Below are positions 1-9,200 of a stretch of 64,000 nt of DNA, in pieces. The position numbers and the translations under genes are program-made. The notes under the pieces are model-generated. The model saw only the letters and a program-made list of their open reading frames with translations. It ran no database searches and was not told the origin of the DNA. Source of the stretch: Ruegeria marisrubri (lineage in GTDB: Bacteria; Pseudomonadota; Alphaproteobacteria; Rhodobacterales; Rhodobacteraceae); contig NZ_LQBQ01000034.1 of NCBI RefSeq assembly GCF_001507595.1, positions 124,001-188,000 of the forward strand, read 5' to 3'. Position 1 is the stretch's first letter. Each line of letters opens with the position of its first letter.

Positions 1-1088
1 TCCTTTTGGGCCAGCTCTTCGACAAGGGCCACCAGTCGCTCGGTCGCGTCCGGGGCCCCGACCGTCAGGGCGGAGCGGGCCATCTGTTGCGCGGCCTCGG
101 GGTTGGTCAGAACCAGTGCGATTTGCTCTGACAGCGCGGAAACGTCAAGGGCGCTTTCGGGAATCATGATCGCGGCCCCGGCCTGCACCAGCCCCCGCGC
201 ATTGGCGGTCTGGTGGTCGCCCGCAGCGGCGGCATAGGGGATCAGGATCGAGGGCCGGCCGATCACCGAGATGTCCGCGACGCTGGACGCGCCCGAGCGG
301 CTGATGACCAGTTGCGCCTCGGACATGCGGCGGGGCACGTCCTGGAAGAAGGGTTGCACATCGGCAAGAATGCCGTGTTGTTCGTAGAAGGCCGAAACGC
401 GCTCGCCGTCCTCTTCGCGCGCCTGATGCGAGACGCGGATATACTGCCGCAGGGTCTCGGGCAGCGCGGCGATGGCGCCGGGCACCACGTCGCTGAGGAT
501 GCGCGCGCCCTGACTGCCGCCCATCACCAGCACCGACATCGGGTAGTCTCCGGGCGGGATGTAGGGGGCTGCGGCGCGTTCCAGCACGGCGGCGCGCACC
601 GGGTTGCCCACATGGATGCCATGCGCGCCCTCGGGCAGGTCGGTGGGCCAGACGCCGCAGGCCACATGCGCGACCCGCGTGGCGAAAAGCTGGTTCACCT
701 GCCCCAGAACCCCATTCTGCTCGTGGATCATCCGGGGCACGCCCAGCATCACCGCCGCGCCCAGCGCCGGGATCGAGGGGTAGCCGCCAAAGCCCACGAC
801 CACGTCCGGCCTGTCGCGCAGCATCTGCCAGACCATGCTGGTCACGCCGCCCGCGATCGCCGGTCCCGCCAATGCCTTGGCGGCCAGACCGCCGCGCGAG
901 AAGGTGGCGGACGAGACCTCGACGATCTCGGTCGTATGCGGAAAGCCGCCGGTATAGCGGGCGCCGCGCGCATCGGTGGACAGGCGCACCCGCCAGCCCC
1001 GTTTGAGCATGGCTTCGGCCAGCGCCTGAGCCGGGAACATGTGCCCCCCGGTTCCGCCAGCCGCGATCAGCAGATATGGGTTCGTCAT
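1..1088 (-). CDS. murG: MurG, lipid II-forming GlcNAc transferase (3' end cut by window)
   Basis: Transfers GlcNAc from UDP-GlcNAc to lipid I, giving lipid II at the inner face of the cytoplasmic membrane. The translation starts [16 protein letters not shown], the N-terminal glycine loop of family GT28. A second loop, VGFGGYPS, lies near residue 98, HEQNGVLG near 122, and the donor-binding GGSQGAR and SRSGASS runs near 190 and 263, with DHQTANA near 291. About 362 codons are visible, so only the extreme C-terminus is missing. The ATG shares a base with the ftsW stop (TGATG), which implies translational coupling. The family assignment is secure. Confidence 0.97.
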   Translation of the reverse strand, partial: MTNPYLLIAAGGTGGHMFPAQALAEAMLKRGWRVRLSTDARGARYTGGFPHTTEIVEVSSATFSRGGLAAKALAGPAIAGGVTSMVWQMLRDRPDVVVGFGGYPSIPALGAAVMLGVPRMIHEQNGVLGQVNQLFATRVAHVACGVWPTDLPEGAHGIHVGNPVRAAVLERAAAPYIPPGDYPMSVLVMGGSQGARILSDVVPGAIAALPETLRQYIRVSHQAREEDGERVSAFYEQHGILADVQPFFQDVPRRMSEAQLVISRSGASSVADISVIGRPSILIPYAAAAGDHQTANARGLVQAGAAIMIPESALDVSALSEQIALVLTNPEAAQQMARSALTVGAPDATERLVALVEELAQK

Positions 1089-2251
1089 CAGCCTCGTCCG
1101 CGCAGAATGTCACCAAGCTCGCCCTGCGGGCGCGAGCGCGTGAAGGCCAGCAGCATGCCCACGGCGATGCCCCCCGCGATCAGGGACGATCCGCCGTAGC
1201 TGACGAATGGCAGGGTCATGCCCTTGGCGGGCAGGAGCCGCACCGCAACGCCCATGTTGATCATCGCCTGAACGCCGAACATGCAGGCCAGACCGGTTCC
1301 GGCGAGGCGGATGAACATGTCGCGTTCCCGCATCAGACGCATCAGCGAGCGCACGACGATCATCGTATAGAGCGCGATGACGACCAGCACCAGGATCAGG
1401 CCGTATTCCTCGGCCGCCACGGCGATGATGAAATCGGTATGGGCATCGGGCAACGACCACTTCACGTGCCCCTCGCCGACGCCAACGCCGAACAGGCCGC
1501 CTTCGCGGATGGCGTTGGTGGCATAGCCCAGCTGGGTGGTCGGGTCGACATCGGGGTTCAGGAACCCGTCGATGCGGCGGGCGAAGTGGTCCGAGTTGGA
1601 ATAGGCCAGCATCCCGCCCAGCACCACGGCCCCGGCCATGCCGACCAGAAGAACCATCGGCGCACCGGCCACGAAATACATCACGCCCCACCCGAACAGG
1701 ACCAGACAGGCCTGTCCGAAATCGGGTTGCATCACCAGCATCAGCACGATGGCCATGCACAGCGCAAAGGACCACAGCCGGCCCGGAGGCCCGTTGATCT
1801 CGTGCGAGGCGGCAATGAGCCAGGCCGCGACGACCACGAAGCCGGGCTTGAGAAACTCGGACGGCTGCACCGAGGCAAAGCCCAGCGAATACCACCGCAC
1901 CGCGCCCTTGCCGAAATCGGTGCCGAACACGGGCAGAAAGACCAGCGCCACGAAAGACGCCAGAAAGCCCAGCACCGCCAGCCGCCGCACCAGCGTCGGC
2001 GACATCATCGAGGTCAGCAGCATCGCGATCAGCGCCAGCACGCCGAACAGCGCCTGCCGCTCGACATAGTGAAACGGATCAAAGCCGTTGCGCGAGGCCA
2101 GCGGCGGCGACGAGGCAAGCCCCAGCAGCAGCCCGATCCCGAACAGGATCAGCACGCAGGACATCGTCCACTTGTCGATCGTCCGCCACCATCTGGGAAG
2201 AACCGGTTCGCCGCCCCGTTCGGGCACGGCACCATACACCATCTCAGTCAT
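1088..2251 (-). CDS. ftsW: FtsW, SEDS-family septal peptidoglycan glycosyltransferase
   Basis: Polytopic SEDS protein that polymerises lipid II at the division septum together with FtsI. The 387-residue product (start [14 protein letters not shown]) has about ten hydrophobic segments and the family motifs [21 protein letters not shown] and the C-terminal [10 protein letters not shown]. The open frame extends about 110 codons further upstream, but that extension overlaps the divergent flavoprotein gene and has no FtsW-like content, so the ATG at 2251 was chosen. With murG it is separated from the rest of the dcw cluster by an opposite-strand gene, so it probably has its own promoter in the 2252-2381 divergent spacer. 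Confidence 0.96.
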   Translation of the reverse strand: MTEMVYGAVPERGGEPVLPRWWRTIDKWTMSCVLILFGIGLLLGLASSPPLASRNGFDPFHYVERQALFGVLALIAMLLTSMMSPTLVRRLAVLGFLASFVALVFLPVFGTDFGKGAVRWYSLGFASVQPSEFLKPGFVVVAAWLIAASHEINGPPGRLWSFALCMAIVLMLVMQPDFGQACLVLFGWGVMYFVAGAPMVLLVGMAGAVVLGGMLAYSNSDHFARRIDGFLNPDVDPTTQLGYATNAIREGGLFGVGVGEGHVKWSLPDAHTDFIIAVAAEEYGLILVLVVIALYTMIVVRSLMRLMRERDMFIRLAGTGLACMFGVQAMINMGVAVRLLPAKGMTLPFVSYGGSSLIAGGIAVGMLLAFTRSRPQGELGDILRGRG

Positions 2252-2381
2252 GAGATTACCGCCACTCTCTGCCTCGCAAACGTCCCGTTTTCGGGATCTG
2301 TTCGCGATTCTACAGGCAAAACCGGAATCAGGCCAGTCTCTTCCTCTTGCCATTGGCGGCAATCCGCGCCAAGGCCGGGGC

Positions 2382-3572
2382 ATGAGGTTCGACACGGTCA
2401 TCCTGGGCGCCGGGGCCGCCGGCATGATGTGCGCCGCCCATTGCGGCGGGCGCACGCTGGTGATCGACCATGCCCGCGCGCCGGGCGAAAAGATCCGCAT
2501 CTCGGGCGGCGGCCGGTGCAATTTCACCAACATGCATGCGGAACCCGCGAACTTCCTGTCGCAGAACCCGCATTTCTGCAAATCGGCGCTGGCGCGCTAC
2601 ACCCAGTGGGATTTCATCGATCTGGTGAACCGGCACGGTATCGCCTGGCACGAAAAGACGCTGGGGCAGCTGTTCTGCGACGGCTCGTCGAAACAGATCA
2701 TCGCCATGCTGCTGGCCGAGATGGAACGCGCCGGGGCCGACCTCTGGCTCTCGACGTCGCTGCAATCGGTGCGGCGGTCCGAGGCCGGGTTTTCGCTGGA
2801 CCTGGAACGCGAGGGCAAGCGGCACGCGGTGACCTGCGCCAACCTGGTCCTGGCCACCGGCGGCAAGTCGATCCCCAGGATGGGCGCGACCGGGCTGGCC
2901 CATGACCTCGCGCGCCAGTTCGGCCTGTCCGTGACCGAAACCCGCCCGGCGCTGGTGCCCTTCACCTTTTCCGACGGACGTTTCAGGGACCTGTCCGGCG
3001 TGTCCGTTCCGGCGCGGCTCAGCAACGCACGCGCCAGCTTCGACGAGGCGCTTCTCTTCACCCATCGCGGCCTCAGCGGGCCGGCGGTGCTGCAACTGTC
3101 ATCCTACTGGCGCGAGGGCGAGTCGATCTCTGCCAACCTGATCCCCGGCCTGCCGCTTTTCGACACCCTGCGCGACCAGCGCCAGACCTCCGGCCGCCGG
3201 GCGCTGACGACCGAACTGGCGCGCCACCTGCCGGCCCGTCTGGTCGATTTCCTCAAACCCGGTCTGGGCCTGCGCGGCAACCTCGCCGACCAGTCCGACG
3301 CCCGGCTTACCGAGATCTGCGCCGCCCTCGAGAACTGGCACCTCACGCCGACCGGCACCGAGGGCTACCGCACAGCCGAGGTCACGCTGGGCGGCATCGA
3401 CACCGATGCCCTTTCATCGAAAACCATGGAGGCCAAATCCGTCCCCGGCCTCTACGCCATCGGCGAGGCCGTCGACGTCACCGGCTGGCTTGGCGGCTAC
3501 AACTTCCAATGGGCCTGGTCCTCGGGCCACGCGGCAGGCACAGCGATTGCCGCAAGGCAATCCCGTTCCTGA
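2382..3572 (+). CDS. NAD(P)/FAD-dependent flavoprotein of the HI0933/YhiN (BaiN-like) family
   Basis: Predicted FAD-containing oxidoreductase of 396 residues, a normal size for the HI0933-like family. The N-terminus MRFDTVILGAGAAGMM holds the GxGxxG dinucleotide-binding loop, GGGRCNFTN follows near residue 45, and the C-terminus has the second FAD contact GEAVDVTGWLGGYNFQWAWSSG. The start at 2382 places the Rossmann strand at the usual distance from the N-terminus; the open frame reaches further upstream without recognisable sequence. It sits on the opposite strand between murD and ftsW and so splits the dcw cluster. The physiological substrate is unknown; a link to cell-wall synthesis is only positional. 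Confidence 0.85.
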   Translation: MRFDTVILGAGAAGMMCAAHCGGRTLVIDHARAPGEKIRISGGGRCNFTNMHAEPANFLSQNPHFCKSALARYTQWDFIDLVNRHGIAWHEKTLGQLFCDGSSKQIIAMLLAEMERAGADLWLSTSLQSVRRSEAGFSLDLEREGKRHAVTCANLVLATGGKSIPRMGATGLAHDLARQFGLSVTETRPALVPFTFSDGRFRDLSGVSVPARLSNARASFDEALLFTHRGLSGPAVLQLSSYWREGESISANLIPGLPLFDTLRDQRQTSGRRALTTELARHLPARLVDFLKPGLGLRGNLADQSDARLTEICAALENWHLTPTGTEGYRTAEVTLGGIDTDALSSKTMEAKSVPGLYAIGEAVDVTGWLGGYNFQWAWSSGHAAGTAIAARQSRS

Positions 3573-3580
3573 CATCTTCA

Positions 3581-3641
3581 TCTTTTCCCAAAATACTCCG
3601 GGGGAGTCGCGGCCAGGCCGCGACGGGGGCAGCGCCCCCTA
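3581..3641. repeat. Intergenic repeat/hairpin element, copy 1
   Basis: Between the convergent flavoprotein and murD genes lies a block reading approximately CCCAAAATACTCCGGGGG, then a perfect inverted repeat (GTCGCGGCC at 3606-3614 and GGCCGCGAC at 3616-3624), then GGGGGCAGCGCCCCC. The same order of parts, with a different inverted repeat, recurs at 26250-26315 after hisA. Both copies follow a stop codon directly, which suggests a mobile or terminator-like family of REP type. The left boundary is approximate. Confidence 0.6.
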
Positions 3642-5039
3642 CTCCGCCAGCCGCCGGGTCACCTCGGCCACGAAATCCTCGCCGCGCCGTTCGAAACTGT
3701 CATACTGGTCGAAACTCGCCGCCGCCGGCGCAAGCAGGACGGTCTCGCCCTCCTGCGCCTCGGCCACCGCCCGTTCGACCGCCGCTGCCATGGTCGTGCA
3801 GACCTCGGCCTCGACCTTCAGCTGCATGGCAAAAGCGGCCGCCTCGCGACCGATGACATAGGCCTTGATGACCTCGCCCACCGCATCGTTGAGCGCCGCC
3901 AGCCCGCCTTCCTTCTCCAGCCCGCCGCAGATCCAGCGGACCCGCTTGAAGGCACTCAACGCCTTGATCGCGCTGTCCACGTTGGTGGCCTTGGAATCGT
4001 TGACATAGGTGACACCGCCGGCCTCGGCGATGATCTGGCTGCGATGCGGCAGGCCCGGATAGCTGTGCAGCGCCGCTTCGATCGCCTTGGGCGCAAGCCC
4101 CAGCGCCCGGCAGGCGGCATAGGCGGCGCAGGCATTCTGGTGGTTGTGCGCCCCCGGCAGACCCTTGATGGGCCGCAGGTCGATCGAGCCCGCCTGTCGG
4201 CCCTTGCGATACTCCGACAGGAACCCCTTGCGGGCAAAGACCTGCCAGCCCGGCCCGGTCAGCTTGCGCGTCACCGACACCCGGATCACCCGGTCATCGG
4301 CGGCCCCTTCAGACATCTGCCCGGCCAGAAAGGCGCCCTCTTTCTCGTCCACGCCGATCACCGCCCGGTCGGGGCCACCCTCGGCAAACAGCCGCCGCTT
4401 GGCGGCGAAATAGCCCCCCATGCCGCCATGCCGGTCAAGGTGGTCGGGCGACAGGTTGGTGAACACGGCGATATCCGGGGTCAGGGCCCGCGCCAGCTCG
4501 GTCTGGTAGCTGGACAGCTCCAGCACCACCACCGACCCGTCCGCGCCCGGCTCGATGTCCAGCACGCCGCGCCCGATATTGCCCGCCAGTTGCGAGGGCC
4601 GGCCCGACTCGGTCAGGATGTGGTGGATCAGCGCGGCGGTGGTGGATTTGCCGTTCGAGCCCGTCACCGCCACGACGCGCGGAGCGGTGTCGAACTCGTC
4701 CCATTCCGGCCCGGCAAAAGAGCGGAAGAACAGACCGATGTCGTTGTCCACCGGCACGCCGGCCTCGATGGCCGCGGCGACGACCGGGTTCGGCTCGGGA
4801 TAGAGATGCGGGATGCCGGGGCTGACGATCAACGCCGAAACGCCCTCGAACGCGCCCTGGCGGCGCAGATCGGCGCAGACGAACCCCTCACCCTCGGCGG
4901 TCTCGCGAGCGGCCGGGTTGTCGTCCCAGCAGACCGGCTCGGCGCCGCCGGCCCGCAGGGCCCGCGCCGTCGTCAGGCCCGACCGGCCCAGCCCCAGAAC
5001 CGCAACCTTCTGGCCCGAATACCCTTTGACCGGGATCAT
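3639..5039 (-). CDS. murD: MurD, UDP-MurNAc-L-Ala:D-glutamate ligase
   Basis: Cytoplasmic Mur ligase adding D-glutamate to UDP-MurNAc-L-alanine with ATP. The 466-residue product starts [21 protein letters not shown], with the N-terminal Rossmann motif, then the ATP loop [10 protein letters not shown] near residue 115 and the C-terminal ligase-domain motif [11 protein letters not shown]. The ATG at 5039 was preferred to upstream starts because [10 protein letters not shown] then lies close to the N-terminus as in other MurD proteins. Its 3' end runs into the intergenic repeat shared with the convergent flavoprotein gene. mraY lies 160 bases upstream with a GC-rich hairpin in the gap, so it may be partly uncoupled from mraY. 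Confidence 0.96.
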   Translation of the reverse strand: MIPVKGYSGQKVAVLGLGRSGLTTARALRAGGAEPVCWDDNPAARETAEGEGFVCADLRRQGAFEGVSALIVSPGIPHLYPEPNPVVAAAIEAGVPVDNDIGLFFRSFAGPEWDEFDTAPRVVAVTGSNGKSTTAALIHHILTESGRPSQLAGNIGRGVLDIEPGADGSVVVLELSSYQTELARALTPDIAVFTNLSPDHLDRHGGMGGYFAAKRRLFAEGGPDRAVIGVDEKEGAFLAGQMSEGAADDRVIRVSVTRKLTGPGWQVFARKGFLSEYRKGRQAGSIDLRPIKGLPGAHNHQNACAAYAACRALGLAPKAIEAALHSYPGLPHRSQIIAEAGGVTYVNDSKATNVDSAIKALSAFKRVRWICGGLEKEGGLAALNDAVGEVIKAYVIGREAAAFAMQLKVEAEVCTTMAAAVERAVAEAQEGETVLLAPAAASFDQYDSFERRGEDFVAEVTRRLAE

Positions 5040-5116
5040 CTCGCCCCTTCCTTTCCACCCGCGCATTCCGCGGCCACACTGCACCGGGGCGATTTGGGTT
5101 GGCAAGGGCGCATCAC

Positions 5117-5139
5117 GGCGCGCGCGCCCCGCGCGCGCC
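5117..5139. repeat. Very GC-rich perfect hairpin in the mraY-murD gap
   Basis: GGCGCGCGC at 5117-5125 pairs with GCGCGCGCC at 5131-5139 across a five-base loop. It is followed by a second short inverted repeat (GCCCGCC and GGCGGG, about 5168-5186). There is no T-run, so it is not a standard intrinsic terminator. It lies in the 160-base gap within an otherwise tightly packed cluster and may be a processing or pausing site. Confidence 0.45.
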
Positions 5140-5199
5140 CGGCCCAACAGGTGGCAGGTGGGCGTCAGCCCGCCGAACCTGGCGGGAGCACCCGCCGCC

Positions 5200-6282
5200 T
5201 CAGCGGACCTTCAGCGTCGCCAGGCCGATCATCGCCAGGATCAGAGAGATGATCCAGAAACGGATCACGATGGTCGGCTCGGCCCAGCCCTTCTTTTCAT
5301 AGTGGTGATGGATCGGCGCCATCAGGAACACACGCTTGCCGGTGCGCTTGAAATAGAGCACCTGGATGATCACGCTGAGCGCCTCGACCACGAACAGGCC
5401 GCCGACGATCGCCAGCACCAGTTCGTGCTTGGTCGCCACCGCGATGGCGCCCAGCGCGCCGCCCAGCGCCAATGAGCCGGTATCGCCCATGAACACCGCA
5501 GCCGGCGGCGCGTTGTACCACAGGAAGCCCAGCCCCCCGCCAAAGAGCGCCGCGGTGAAGATCAGGATCTCGCCCGTTCCCGGCACGTAGTGCACGTCGA
5601 GATATTCGGTGAAGTCCACGCGCCCCACCGCATAGGCGATCACGCCAAGGGTCGAGGCGGCGATCATCGCGGGCATGATCGCCAGCCCGTCCAGTCCGTC
5701 GGTCAGGTTCACCGCGTTGGCCGCGCCGACGATCACCACGATCGCGAACGGCACATAGAAGTAGCCAAGATTGATCAGCGTGTCCTTGAACACCGGCAGC
5801 GCCAGCTGGTTCTGCAGCTCGGCGGGGTGATTGTAGGCCGCCCAGAGCGCGGCGATGACGGCGATGATGATGCCCAGCGCAAGACGCACCTTGCCCGGAA
5901 CGCCCCTGGTGTTCTGCTTTGAAACCTTTGAATAATCGTCCGCGAAACCGATGGCCGCATAGGCCAGCGTGACGAACAGCACCAGCCAGACAAAGGGATT
6001 GTCCCACCGCGCCCACAGCAGCGTCGAGGTGACCAGCGCCCCCACGATCAACAGCCCGCCCATGGTCGGTGTGCCCGCCTTGGAGAAATGCGCCTCGGGG
6101 CCGTCATCGCGGATCGGCTGGCCCTTGCCCTGTTTCTTGCGCAACACGTTGATCAGCGGCTTGCCGAAGATGAACCCGAACACCAGCGCCGTCAGAAAGG
6201 CACCGCCCGCCCGGAAGGTGATGTAGCGAAAGAGGTTGAAAAAGTCCCCTCCGTCCGACAGGGCGGTCAACCAGTAGAGCAT
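5200..6282 (-). CDS. mraY: MraY, phospho-MurNAc-pentapeptide translocase
   Basis: Integral membrane enzyme that joins phospho-MurNAc-pentapeptide to undecaprenyl phosphate, forming lipid I. The 360 residues match the family length. Catalytic and signature motifs are all present: [30 protein letters not shown] and the histidine run [12 protein letters not shown], set among about ten hydrophobic helices. The start [10 protein letters not shown] is the usual Rhodobacterales form. It lies 24 bases after murF and upstream of murD in the dcw order. Confidence 0.98.
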   Translation of the reverse strand: MLYWLTALSDGGDFFNLFRYITFRAGGAFLTALVFGFIFGKPLINVLRKKQGKGQPIRDDGPEAHFSKAGTPTMGGLLIVGALVTSTLLWARWDNPFVWLVLFVTLAYAAIGFADDYSKVSKQNTRGVPGKVRLALGIIIAVIAALWAAYNHPAELQNQLALPVFKDTLINLGYFYVPFAIVVIVGAANAVNLTDGLDGLAIMPAMIAASTLGVIAYAVGRVDFTEYLDVHYVPGTGEILIFTAALFGGGLGFLWYNAPPAAVFMGDTGSLALGGALGAIAVATKHELVLAIVGGLFVVEALSVIIQVLYFKRTGKRVFLMAPIHHHYEKKGWAEPTIVIRFWIISLILAMIGLATLKVR

Positions 6283-6306
6283 CTCGATACCTTCCTCAGT
6301 CGCGTA

Positions 6307-7701
6307 TCAGTGTTCAAGCGCGGGCCCATGCCCCATTTTGCGGACGCCGTCAACGATCCGGGCCAGCCCCATGCTGAGCGAGCCCTTGGCCAGCACCACG
6401 TCGCCGGCCTGCACCAGCTGCGGCAGGTGGTCGGCCATCTCGGCGCTGGTTTCGGTCCACAGGCCACGTTTGTCCTCGGGCAGTGCCGCGTGCAGCGCCC
6501 GCATCAGCGGGCCGATGCAATGCACCTTGTCCACCCGTTCCATCGCCTCCAGCCCGGCCATGTCGGCGTGCATGGCCTCGGCCTGCGGCCCCAGTTCCTT
6601 CATGTCGCCCAGAAAGGCGATACGGCGCGCGCCCTCGGCCCCGGCAACCACGTCCAGCGCCGCCGCCATCGAGGTGGGGTTGGCGTTGTAGCTGTCGTCC
6701 AGCAGCTCGATCTGCCCGCCATCCTTCAGGGACAGCTTCTCGCGCACGCCGCGCCCCTTGACCGGGGACCATTTGCGCAGCCCGGCGATTGCGCTGTCCA
6801 GATCGACGCCCAGCGCGACGCAGGCCGCCAGCGCGGCCAGCCCGTTCATGGCGAAATGGGTGCCGGCCGACTGCACGTCGAAGGCGATCGCCCGGCCATA
6901 AACATCTGCCGTGGCGTGGATCGAGTCGGAGGACTGGGTGACGCCGGTCAGCGTGTAGTCGGTGGCGGTGCGGCCGAAATCGACGATCACGGCGCCGTGC
7001 CGGGCCGCACAGGTGCGCAGGATGTCGGTGTGGTCGATATCGGCATTCACCACGGCGGTGCCGCCGGACTCGAGCCCTTCGAAGATGGCGGCCTTTTCAT
7101 GGGCGATTCCCGCGACCGAGTCGAAGGCTTCGAGGTGAACTGCGGCCACGGTGGTGACCAGCGCCACATGGGGGCGGGCCTGACGGGCCAGCGGCGCGAT
7201 TTCGCCGGGATGGTTCATGCCGATCTCGATCACGGCGAACTCGGTGTCGCGCGGCATCCGAGCCAGGGTCAGCGGAACGCCCCAGTGGTTGTTGTAGCTG
7301 GCGACGCTGGCATGGGTGCGGCCATGTTCGGCGAGGATGGTGGCCAGCATCTCCTTGGTCGAGGTCTTGCCCACGCTGCCGGTGACGGCGACGACCTGCG
7401 CCCTGCAGCGGTCGCGCGCGGCCTGGCCCAGCGCCTCGAGCGCGGTCTGCACGTCTTCGACGATCAGCAGCGGCGCGTCCTCAGCCACGCCTTCGGGCAC
7501 GCGCGAGACCAGCGCGGCAGCGGCGCCCTTTTCCAGCGCCTGCGCCACGAAATCATGCCCGTCCCGCGCCGCCCTGAGCGCCACGAACAGATCGCCGGGC
7601 TGAAGGGTTCTGGTGTCGATCGACACGCCGCTGGCCTGCCAGTCGGTGGTGGCGCGGCCCTTGGTGGCACGGGCGGCCTCGGCCGCGGTCCAGAGCGTCA
7701 T
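6307..7701 (-). CDS. murF: MurF, UDP-MurNAc-tripeptide:D-Ala-D-Ala ligase
   Basis: Cytoplasmic Mur ligase that adds D-Ala-D-Ala to the UDP-MurNAc-tripeptide. The 464-residue product contains the ATP loop VTGSVGKTSTKEML near residue 107, the central motif EIGMNHPGEI, and the C-terminal LLDDSYNANPTSM typical of MurF. The ATG overlaps the stop of murE by four bases (ATGA), showing translational coupling. Length and motif order are complete. Confidence 0.97.
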   Translation of the reverse strand: MTLWTAAEAARATKGRATTDWQASGVSIDTRTLQPGDLFVALRAARDGHDFVAQALEKGAAAALVSRVPEGVAEDAPLLIVEDVQTALEALGQAARDRCRAQVVAVTGSVGKTSTKEMLATILAEHGRTHASVASYNNHWGVPLTLARMPRDTEFAVIEIGMNHPGEIAPLARQARPHVALVTTVAAVHLEAFDSVAGIAHEKAAIFEGLESGGTAVVNADIDHTDILRTCAARHGAVIVDFGRTATDYTLTGVTQSSDSIHATADVYGRAIAFDVQSAGTHFAMNGLAALAACVALGVDLDSAIAGLRKWSPVKGRGVREKLSLKDGGQIELLDDSYNANPTSMAAALDVVAGAEGARRIAFLGDMKELGPQAEAMHADMAGLEAMERVDKVHCIGPLMRALHAALPEDKRGLWTETSAEMADHLPQLVQAGDVVLAKGSLSMGLARIVDGVRKMGHGPALEH

Positions 7702-9179
7702 GCGACCCTCCCGTCCAGAGCGGCCACCGCGATGCTGGCCTGCTCGACATCGTCGAAGGGCAGGATCTGGTCGCCCACGATCTGCCCGGTTTCATGCCCC
7801 TTGCCCGCGATCAGCAGCGCGTCGCCCGGTTGCAGCGCGTCGATGCCGCGCAGGATCGCCTCGGCCCGGTCGCCCACCTCGTAGGCCTCGGGCGCGCCCT
7901 CCATGACGGCGGCGCGGATCTGCGCCGGGTCCTCGCTGCGGGGGTTGTCGTCGGTGACATAGACCACGTCGGCATTCTCGGCCGCGGCCTGGCCCATAAG
8001 CGGGCGCTTGGTGGCATCGCGGTCGCCGCCCGCGCCGACGATGGCGATCAGCCGGCCCATGACATGCGGGCGCAGCGCCCTGAGCGCGGTGGCCACGGCA
8101 TCGGGCGTATGGGCGTAATCGACGTAGACCGCCGCGCCGTTGCTGCGGGTCGCGGCCAGCTGCATCCGGCCCCGGACAGTGGTCAGGTGCGGCAGGGTCT
8201 CGAATACGCGCGCCGGGTCGTCGCCGCTGGTGATGGCGAGCCCGCAGGCCAGCAGCACGTTTTCCGCCTGGAAGCCGCCGATCAGGTTCAGCCGGGCCTG
8301 GAAGGTCTTGCCCCAGAGGGTAAAGCGCAGGTCCTGCCCCGTCGCGTCGAAACGCTGGTTCAGAAGGCACAGATCGCCTCCGGCGCGGCCGACCGTCAGG
8401 ATGTGCTGCCCGCGTGCTGCCGCAATGGCGCGCATCTCGTTGCCCTTCGGGTCGTCGAGGTTGATTACCGCGGTTCCGTCCGGCGGCAGCACCCGGCGGA
8501 ACAGCCCGGCCTTGGCCGCGAAATAGGCGTCGAACGTCTTGTGGTAATCCAGATGATCCTGGGTGAAGTTCGTGAACGCCGCCGCCGTCAGACGCACCCC
8601 GTCCAGCCGACGCTGTTCCAGCCCGTGCGACGAGGCCTCCATCGCCGCGTGGGTGATGCCGGCCTCGGCCGCCTCGGCCAGGCAACGGTGCAGGGTGATC
8701 GGGTCGGGCGTGGTATGGGCCAGCGGCGCGGTCCATGCCCCCTCGACGCCGGTGGTGCCCAGATTGATGGCGGGATGGCCCAGTTCGGTCCAGATCTGGC
8801 GCACGAAGGTCGAAACCGAGGTCTTGCCGTTGGTTCCGGTCACCGCGACGATCGTTTCGGGCTGAGCGCCGAACCACAGGGCGGCGGTATAGGCCAGCGC
8901 CTGCCTTGGGTCTTCGGCGATCACCAGCGCGGCGTCCGAGGCGGCCAGTTCGCTGGCCGCGATCTCGGCCCCCTGCGCGTCGGTCAGGATGGCGGCCGCA
9001 CCCATGCGCAGCGCATATTGGATGAACTCGCCGCCATGAACCCGCGTTCCGGGCAGGGCGGCGAACAGATAGCCCTCTTTCACCTCGCGGCTGTCGATGG
9101 CCAGACCGGTGATGTCGGGGTTTTTCCCTTCGCGCGCGGTCAGGGCCAGTTGGTTAAGTTTCTTCGACCTCTCGCCCAT
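7698..9179 (-). CDS. murE: MurE, UDP-MurNAc-L-Ala-D-Glu:meso-diaminopimelate ligase
   Basis: Mur ligase adding the third stem-peptide residue. The 493-residue product has the ATP loop VAVTGTNGKTSVSTF near residue 115 and the specificity loop DNPRSEDP near residue 408. DNPR marks meso-diaminopimelate rather than lysine as substrate, fitting a Gram-negative wall. The start MGERSKKLNQL gives the usual length. ftsI ends 21 bases upstream and murF overlaps the stop, so the three form one transcript block. Confidence 0.97.
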   Translation of the reverse strand: MGERSKKLNQLALTAREGKNPDITGLAIDSREVKEGYLFAALPGTRVHGGEFIQYALRMGAAAILTDAQGAEIAASELAASDAALVIAEDPRQALAYTAALWFGAQPETIVAVTGTNGKTSVSTFVRQIWTELGHPAINLGTTGVEGAWTAPLAHTTPDPITLHRCLAEAAEAGITHAAMEASSHGLEQRRLDGVRLTAAAFTNFTQDHLDYHKTFDAYFAAKAGLFRRVLPPDGTAVINLDDPKGNEMRAIAAARGQHILTVGRAGGDLCLLNQRFDATGQDLRFTLWGKTFQARLNLIGGFQAENVLLACGLAITSGDDPARVFETLPHLTTVRGRMQLAATRSNGAAVYVDYAHTPDAVATALRALRPHVMGRLIAIVGAGGDRDATKRPLMGQAAAENADVVYVTDDNPRSEDPAQIRAAVMEGAPEAYEVGDRAEAILRGIDALQPGDALLIAGKGHETGQIVGDQILPFDDVEQASIAVAALDGRVA

Positions 9180-9200
9180 GACCCATCCGTCCGGTTCCGC

